DNA of 64,000 bases from DATJZH01 sp052146815 (lineage in GTDB: Bacteria; Actinomycetota; Actinomycetes; Streptosporangiales; Streptosporangiaceae). Location of the stretch: contig JBKQMG010000210.1 of the NCBI GenBank assembly GCA_052146815.1, forward strand, positions 1-64,000, given 5' to 3'. The stretch's first letter is position 1; each line of letters opens with the position of its first letter. Under the pieces are notes generated by a model, which saw only the letters and a list, made by a program, of their open reading frames with translations, had not been told where the DNA came from and made no database searches. Shown here piece by piece: positions 59,300-64,000 of the stretch. Made by a program: the position numbers and the translations under genes.

Positions 59300-60775
59300 T
59301 CACAGCGGCGGCCAGGTGTGCACGGGGTCGTTGGTGTTCATCCGCTCGATGTAGCCCTGGGTCATCTGGCGCAGCGCCTCCCCGCGGTCCGCCCCGGCGT
59401 CGCTGAGCGCGCGCACGGCGTCGATCTGCCAGCTGGCCCCGTTGCGCCCCGCCAGGCAGCGCCGCTCGATGATGGTCAGCAGCCGGCCGGAATCGGCGTC
59501 GTCGACGCCCCAGGCCCGCAGGCCGGCGGCGGCCAGCGGGAGCAGACGGCGCAGGGTCAGCTCGGTGACCGAGACCTCGCCCATTCCCGGCCAGTAGACC
59601 TGCGCGTCCAGTCCGTGCCGGGCGCCTTCGACCAGGTTGTCGGCGGCGGCCGAGAAGGACATCTGCGTCCAGATGGGCCGGTCGGCCTCGGCGAGAGCGC
59701 GGACCACGCCGTAGTAGAACGCCGCGTTCGCCAGCACGTCGGCGACGGTCGGGCCGGCCGGCAGGACCCGGTTCTCCACCCGCAGGTGCGGCATGCCGCC
59801 GACGACCGCGTACACCGGCCGGTTCCACCGGTAGACGGTGCCGTTGTGCAGCGTGAGCTCGGCCAGATGCGGCGCCTCGCCCCGGTCCAGGGCATCGGCC
59901 GGGTCTTCATCCTCGACCAGCGGCAGCAGCGCGGGAAAGTACCGGATGTTCTCCTCGAACAGGTCGAACACCGAGGTGATCCAGCGGTCGCCGAACCACA
60001 CCCGCGGCCGCACGCCCTGCTCCTTGAGCTCCTCGGGCCGGGTGTCGGTGGCCTGCTCGAACAGCGTGATCCGGGTCTCGGGCCACAGCTGCTTGCCGAA
60101 CAGGAACGGCGAGTTCGCGCCGAGCGCCACCTGCACGCCCGCCACGGCCTGCGCGGCGTTCCAGTAGCTGCCGAACGCCTCCGGGCTGACCTGGAGATGC
60201 AACTGCACGCTGGTGCACGCTGCTTCGGGCGCAATGGTGTCGGCGTGGGTGAGCAGCCGTTCGGGGCCCTCAATGGAAATCCGCATCTCCTCGCCGCGGG
60301 CGGCGAACATCTGCTCGTTCAGCAGCTGATAACGCGGGTTAGCCGAGAGGGCCGTCATGCCGACATGCTCCTCGCGCAGCGTCGGCAGGATCCCGACCAT
60401 GACCAGCCGGCTGCCGGCCTGCTGCGCGCGCTCGTTGGCGTGGTTCAGGCTGGCGCGCACGCCGTCTTCGAGCCGGGACAGGGCGTCGCCGCTGAGCGGC
60501 CGCGGCGGCACGTTGATCTCGATATTGAACTGGCCCAGTTCCGTCGCCCAGCTGGGGTCGGCGATCGCGCCGAGCACCTCGGTGTTCGACATCGACGGCC
60601 GGCCCTGGTCGTCGACCAGGTCCACCTCGATCTCCAGGCCGACCTGGCGCGGCTCGCTGTCGAACCGCAACTCGGCCAGCATGCGGGCGAACACGTCAAG
60701 GCACTGGCGGACCTTCTCGCGGTACGCACGGCGGTCCTGCTGGCTGACCACGATGGCCGGGACTTCCCTGCCCAT
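59300..60775 (-). CDS. Glutamate-cysteine ligase family 2 (GCS2/YbdK-like) protein
   Basis: A protein of 491 residues from ATG 60775, five bases after the stop of the next gene upstream. Family motifs: RQVGLEIEVDLVDDQGRPSM with the metal-binding Glu residues, LGQFNIEINVPPRPLSGDAL, TSVQLHLQVSPEAFGSYWNA, GANSPFLFGKQLWPETRITL, and LHNGTVYRWNRPVYA with HLRVENRVLPAGPTVADVLA. GCS2 enzymes join glutamate to cysteine or related amines using ATP. Its size is larger than YbdK (372 residues). Actinobacterial homologues include EgtA of ergothioneine synthesis. No egtBCD genes are next to it. The substrate is inferred. Confidence 0.85.
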   Translation of the reverse strand: MGREVPAIVVSQQDRRAYREKVRQCLDVFARMLAELRFDSEPRQVGLEIEVDLVDDQGRPSMSNTEVLGAIADPSWATELGQFNIEINVPPRPLSGDALSRLEDGVRASLNHANERAQQAGSRLVMVGILPTLREEHVGMTALSANPRYQLLNEQMFAARGEEMRISIEGPERLLTHADTIAPEAACTSVQLHLQVSPEAFGSYWNAAQAVAGVQVALGANSPFLFGKQLWPETRITLFEQATDTRPEELKEQGVRPRVWFGDRWITSVFDLFEENIRYFPALLPLVEDEDPADALDRGEAPHLAELTLHNGTVYRWNRPVYAVVGGMPHLRVENRVLPAGPTVADVLANAAFYYGVVRALAEADRPIWTQMSFSAAADNLVEGARHGLDAQVYWPGMGEVSVTELTLRRLLPLAAAGLRAWGVDDADSGRLLTIIERRCLAGRNGASWQIDAVRALSDAGADRGEALRQMTQGYIERMNTNDPVHTWPPL

Positions 60776-60780
60776 CGCCG

Positions 60781-61842
60781 TCAGTCCTGCACCGGGCGCG
60801 AGGCGGCCGCCCGGCCGGCCGGTCCGCACGCGGACAGGGCCGCCCGGTCCTGCGGACTGTCCCAGTCCAGCTCGGGGCCGTCCGGCACGATGCGGGTCGG
60901 GTTAATGTGCGGGTGGGTGATGTAGTAATGCCGCTTGATCTGGCCGAAGTGCGTTGTCTCGCGGAACGCCGGGATCGAGTAGAGGTCGCGGGCGTAGCCC
61001 CAGAGAGCCGGGTAATCGGTCGTGCGCCGGATGTTGCACTTGAAGTGCGAGTAATAGACGGCGTCGAAACGGGCGAGCGTCACCCACAGCCGGATATCGG
61101 CCTCGGTCAGCGTGTCGCCGAGCAGGTAGCGCTGCCCGGTCAGCCGCTCCTCCAGCTGGTCCAGCATGGCGAACACCGCGGTCACGCCCTTGTGGTATTC
61201 CTCCTGCGACCGGGCGAAGCCGGTCCGGTAGACGCCGTTGTTGACGCCCTCGTAGACCACCTCGTTAATGGCGTCGATCTCCGGCCTTAGTCCTTCCGGG
61301 TACAGGCGGGCAGCCGGGTCGGCCCACTGGCCGAACTGCGTTTCCAGGTCAATGGTGATGTCCGGGAAATTGTTGCTGACGATGCGGCTTTCCTGCCGGT
61401 CCCACAGCACGGGTACCGAGACGTGCCCGTCATAACCCGGCTCCGTCCCCTGATAGGCCTCGCGCAGCAGCGCGAAGCCGTTCACCGGATCCAGCGAGTA
61501 GCCGTCCCCGTCGCGGAACGCCCAGCCGCGGCCGTCCCGGATCGGATCCACCGCCGACAGCGAGATGACGTCTTCGAGACCGAGCAGGCTGCGCACGATC
61601 GCGGAACGGTGCGCCCAGGGACAAGCCCAGGAGATGTAGAGGTGATAGCGCCCGGGCTGTGCCGGGTAGCCGCTGGAGCCATCCGCGGTGATCCGGCCGC
61701 GGAACGGGTACGCGGCCCGGACGAACCGCGCGGCCAGCTCGGCCCGCTGGCGATCGCGCGGCTTGCGGAAGTCGCCGTAGTCGCCGAACGCCCTGAAATC
61801 CACCGGGCTCGCGCCGCCCCGCTGATCACTGCTGGCCGTCAT
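60781..61842 (-). CDS. Glutathionyl-hydroquinone reductase-like protein (Xi-class GST)
   Basis: A protein of 353 residues with GGGAGGGG before ATG 61842. The thioredoxin-fold domain has YHLYISWACPWAHRSAIVRS with the catalytic Cys of the CPWA motif. VPVLWDRQESRIVSNNFPDI supplies the thiol-binding cis-Pro and Ser. The helical domain has INEVVYEGVNNGVYRTGFAR, LLGDTLTEADIRLWVTLARF and YYSHFKCNIRRTTDYPALWG. Such enzymes reduce thiol-conjugated hydroquinones (YqjG/PcpF). Actinobacteria use mycothiol in place of glutathione, so the thiol here is uncertain. The GCS2-like gene follows after five bases, so the pair forms an operon. Confidence 0.92.
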   Translation of the reverse strand: MTASSDQRGGASPVDFRAFGDYGDFRKPRDRQRAELAARFVRAAYPFRGRITADGSSGYPAQPGRYHLYISWACPWAHRSAIVRSLLGLEDVISLSAVDPIRDGRGWAFRDGDGYSLDPVNGFALLREAYQGTEPGYDGHVSVPVLWDRQESRIVSNNFPDITIDLETQFGQWADPAARLYPEGLRPEIDAINEVVYEGVNNGVYRTGFARSQEEYHKGVTAVFAMLDQLEERLTGQRYLLGDTLTEADIRLWVTLARFDAVYYSHFKCNIRRTTDYPALWGYARDLYSIPAFRETTHFGQIKRHYYITHPHINPTRIVPDGPELDWDSPQDRAALSACGPAGRAAASRPVQD

Positions 61843-62224
61843 TTACCGTCCCCTCCCGCGCCGGGCATCACGCTCAGTTAAGCCGCTCGCGGGCACGAGC
61901 GCCACTGCCGCCGCGGCCGGTTTCGCCGTGCCGGGCGGGACGGACACACGGATATTTAGCTGCGCTAAGTGCCTTGAAGGCCTATAAAGCGGATGCAAGC
62001 GGGCGTCCAGGCCCTGACTGGCCGGAGGCTTCCATCGGCAGTGGCGACCGGGCCCGGCGGGAAGCACCTTCAGCATGGGTCCTCTGCCCGAAGCCGCTCC
62101 CAGATCAGGGTCGCGGCCGGGAAAGTGCTGCCCACCTTGCCGCTGAAGCTCTGCCTTCCCCGTAGTGCTGCCTTCCCTACTGCTGCCTCCCCATGCTGGC
62201 ACCGGCGAGTGCGAGCATGGGCTG
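61843..62224. other. 382-base gene-free region
   Basis: It holds the promoter of the reductase/ligase pair and of the DinB gene. The only visible structure is a short palindrome ttagc-tgc-gctaa at 61956-61968. It is followed at 61971-61981 by an A/T-rich gccttgaaggcctataaa tract that could contain a -10 element. No ORF here looks coding. Confidence 0.5.
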
Positions 62225-62809
62225 ATGGAAACCTCCGGCGACGCTTACCTCTTCTTCGTCAACCGCGCCCTCGACGGCATGGTCGCCATCGTCGGCGAGC
62301 TCGGCGACGACCTAGCCTGCACGGCCCCGGAACTGCCCGGCGCGAATTCGCCCTACGTGATCCTGCATCACTGCCTGGCCGTCATGGATTACTGGGGCGG
62401 CCACGTCGTGGCCGGCCGCGAGGTGCACCGGGACCGGGACGAGGAATTCGCTGCGAGCGGCCCGGTCGCCCGGCTGATTTCCGCTGCCGTGGCCGCCAGG
62501 TGCCAGTTCGCCGAGGATATGGCGGCGGCGGAACCGGCGGCGCCGCCGCGCCGGCCGCCGTTGGCGAGCACGTGGGCGGGGCCGCCGCCGGAGACGCAGG
62601 AACACGCCCTGCTGCACATCCTCGAAGAACTCGCCCAGCATCACGGCCAGGCCCAGCTCACCAGGGACCTGCACCTGCCCGGCGCGAAGACCATTAGCGC
62701 CAGGAGCCGTCAGAGCCAATCTGACTGGATCACAGCACCCGCGGGAAGGACCACAGAGCCCCGGCGAGGATCACGCGACCCCGCGGGGAGGTTTTTCATG
62801 ATCTCGTAA
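62225..62809 (+). CDS. DinB/DUF664-like protein (metal-dependent, possibly thiol-transferase fold)
   Basis: A protein of 194 residues from ATG 62225. The four-helix DinB fold is suggested by YLFFVNRALDGMVAIVGELG, SPYVILHHCLAVMDYWGGHV (first His), and HALLHILEELAQHHGQAQLT with RDLHLPG, which carry the two later His ligands of a metal site. Members such as maleylpyruvate isomerase and bacillithiol transferase use thiol cofactors. The last 35 residues (SRSRQSQSDWITAPAGRTTE) are unlike the family and may be a run-on after a lost stop. The activity is unknown. Confidence 0.75.
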   Translation: METSGDAYLFFVNRALDGMVAIVGELGDDLACTAPELPGANSPYVILHHCLAVMDYWGGHVVAGREVHRDRDEEFAASGPVARLISAAVAARCQFAEDMAAAEPAAPPRRPPLASTWAGPPPETQEHALLHILEELAQHHGQAQLTRDLHLPGAKTISARSRQSQSDWITAPAGRTTEPRRGSRDPAGRFFMIS

Positions 62810-62860
62810 AGTGAGTGGTCGCGCAGGTCGCGCAGGCCCCTTTCTTACCGGATCATGGTC

Positions 62861-64000
62861 TTAGCGCGCCGCGGCGGCCATCCGCCGGACCGCCTCCTCG
62901 ATCAGGGCGGGCGAGGTGCCCATGTTGAGGCGGGCGAAACCGCGGCCCTGCGTGCCGAAGTCCGGACCAGGAGACAGCGCGACCTTCCCGCCGGCCAGAA
63001 ACTGCGCGGTGGGATCGTCGCCGAGACCGAGCTCCCGGCAGTCGAGCCAGGCCAGGAAGCTGGCCTCAGGAGGGACATAGCGCACCGCCGGCAGGTGCTC
63101 GCTGAGCAGCCGCGCCAGCAGCACGCGGTTCTCGTCGAGCTGCCGCAAGACCGCGTCCAGCCACGGCAGGGACTCCGCAAAAGCCGCCACGGTGGCCAGC
63201 ACCCCGAGGTGCGCGGCGAGCAGCGCCTCCCAGCGCACGGCGATAACCCGGGCCGACTCTGCCGACCCGGCGACGGCGACGCCGCATTTGAGGCCGGGAA
63301 TGTTCCAGCCCTTCGAGGCGGAGGTAAAGATCACGGCCCGCTCGGTCAGCTCGTGATCGAGCGAGAGGAACGGCACATGCTCCGCGCCCGCAAGAACCAG
63401 CGGCGCGTGAATCTCGTCCACCAGCAGCCGCACCTTGCGGCGGCGGCAGATGTCGGCGATCGACAGCAGCTGCTCGCGCGACCAGACCCGGCCGAGCGGG
63501 TTGTGCGGATTGCACAGCAGGTAAGCGCTGACGCCTTCGGCGGCCAGGGCCTGATCGAGCGCGTCCAGGTCGAGGTCGTAACCGCCGTCGGCGTCGCGCC
63601 GCAGCGGCGCCTCCACGATGCGCCGGCCGATGAACTCGAGCCGGAAGAAGAACGGCGCGTACACCGGCGGGCTGATCACAATTCCGGAGCCGGGCGGCGT
63701 CAGGGCGAGAAGCATCTCCGCCACGCCGGTCATCACGTCGGGGATGGGGTAAACCCGGGCGGGATCGGGTGACCACCGCAGCCTTTTCGCGGCAACGGCC
63801 GCGAACGCCTCGCCGAGCTCGCCCCGGTGCGCGTAACCGCAGTCACCGATGGCCAGCGCCGAGGAGACGGCGTCCCTGATCGGCTGGGCCAGGTCGAAAT
63901 CCATCTCCGCGACAAACGCGGGCAGCACGTCCTCGGGGTACGTCCGCCACTTGAAGCTCTTGCGCTGCCTGAGGGTGTCCAGAGAGCAGGATCCGAGAAT
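62861..64000 (-). CDS. MalY/PatB-family aminotransferase-like C-S lyase, 5' end outside the window
   Basis: At least 379 residues; the gene runs off the right edge. Translation upstream of GTG 63928 continues in frame with LRQRKSFKWRTYPEDV, so that codon is not the start. PLP type I fold: LPAFVAEMDFDLAQPIRDAV, DVMTGVAEMLLALTPPGSGI, YLLCNPHNPLGRVWSREQLL, RLLVDEIHAPLVLAG, and TSASKGWNIPGLKCGVAVAG with the Schiff-base Lys. The VAxMDF start and CNPHNPxGRVW are the signature of MalY/PatB, which cleave cystathionine and other beta C-S bonds. Only the first few residues are missing. Confidence 0.92.
   Translation of the reverse strand: MLGSCSLDTLRQRKSFKWRTYPEDVLPAFVAEMDFDLAQPIRDAVSSALAIGDCGYAHRGELGEAFAAVAAKRLRWSPDPARVYPIPDVMTGVAEMLLALTPPGSGIVISPPVYAPFFFRLEFIGRRIVEAPLRRDADGGYDLDLDALDQALAAEGVSAYLLCNPHNPLGRVWSREQLLSIADICRRRKVRLLVDEIHAPLVLAGAEHVPFLSLDHELTERAVIFTSASKGWNIPGLKCGVAVAGSAESARVIAVRWEALLAAHLGVLATVAAFAESLPWLDAVLRQLDENRVLLARLLSEHLPAVRYVPPEASFLAWLDCRELGLGDDPTAQFLAGGKVALSPGPDFGTQGRGFARLNMGTSPALIEEAVRRMAAAAR

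Noticed and set aside
61956..61968. Palindrome ttagc-tgc-gctaa as an operator
   Set aside because: Five-base arms are too short to stand alone and no second copy was found. It is noted only in the gene-free region.
1..64000. CRISPR arrays, tRNA or rRNA genes, insertion sequences
   Set aside because: No regular direct repeats with spacers, no cloverleaf pattern, no transposase motifs and no terminal inverted repeats were seen by eye. Short tRNA-like folds could be missed without a program.

Overview
The window is high-GC chromosomal DNA with dense genes, many GTG starts and 1-8 nt gene overlaps. It looks like an actinomycete (Streptomyces/Streptosporangiales-like): it has PucR, HxlR, DUF1707 and DUF4032 proteins, a copper-radical-oxidase/GH6 pair of the csl type, a LigD-type DNA repair polymerase and DyP/encapsulin. 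No rRNA, tRNA, CRISPR array or intact insertion sequence was seen. The base order argues for a chromosome and not a phage or plasmid.

Layout. 1-1.3 kb: decayed genes (delta-60 beta-propeller fragment, STAS fragment, frame-damaged zinc-ribbon gene) behind a MarR regulator. 2.0-6.3 kb: F420-type nitroreductase, PucR regulator, Rieske oxygenase and sarcosine-oxidase-like flavoprotein, probably one N-methyl-amine (betaine-like) catabolic unit. 6.4-9.7 kb: secreted beta-helix protein, PPK2 kinase, a head-to-head pair of MMPL and histidine-kinase relics, and a cysteine-less DksA/TraR protein. 9.8-15.3 kb: LigD phosphoesterase-polymerase and a separate ATP-dependent ligase flank a MaoC hydratase and acyl-CoA dehydrogenase. 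15.5-19.6 kb: broken glxA-like oxidase, GH6 lipoprotein, coupled membrane protein and further relics. 19.6-24.1 kb: HAD hydrolase, GrpB protein, truncated G1 peptidase, then a complete DyP peroxidase-encapsulin nanocompartment operon. 24.3-30.1 kb: membrane and regulatory genes, phosphoesterase, TetR/hydrolase divergon and a second PPK2.

30.3-39.4 kb is the histidine operon on the minus strand (hisD, then glycosyltransferase, SGNH hydrolase and UDP-sugar dehydrogenase, then hisC-B-H-A-F-I with 4-nt overlaps). 40.4-47.9 kb is an alpha-glucoside/oligosaccharide ABC uptake operon (LacI regulator, binding protein, two permeases, ATPase, GH13 glucosidase) with two perfect long hairpins at gene boundaries. 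48-52.4 kb holds a DUF4032 kinase-like gene, hisG (without hisE), a hypothetical gene, an ACC-deaminase micro-relic and lysA. 52.6-64 kb holds an amine oxidase, a collapsed SGNH gene, two DHA2 exporters (one with an HxlR regulator), a duplicated YbjQ-like protein, a glutamate-cysteine-ligase-like enzyme next to a glutathionyl-hydroquinone-reductase-like enzyme, a DinB protein and a MalY/PatB-type lyase cut by the right edge.

The clearest working system is the encapsulin/DyP compartment, with a readable cargo peptide. The most unusual general trait is the number of gene relics (about a dozen), several of which keep both ends of a gene but have lost the middle.
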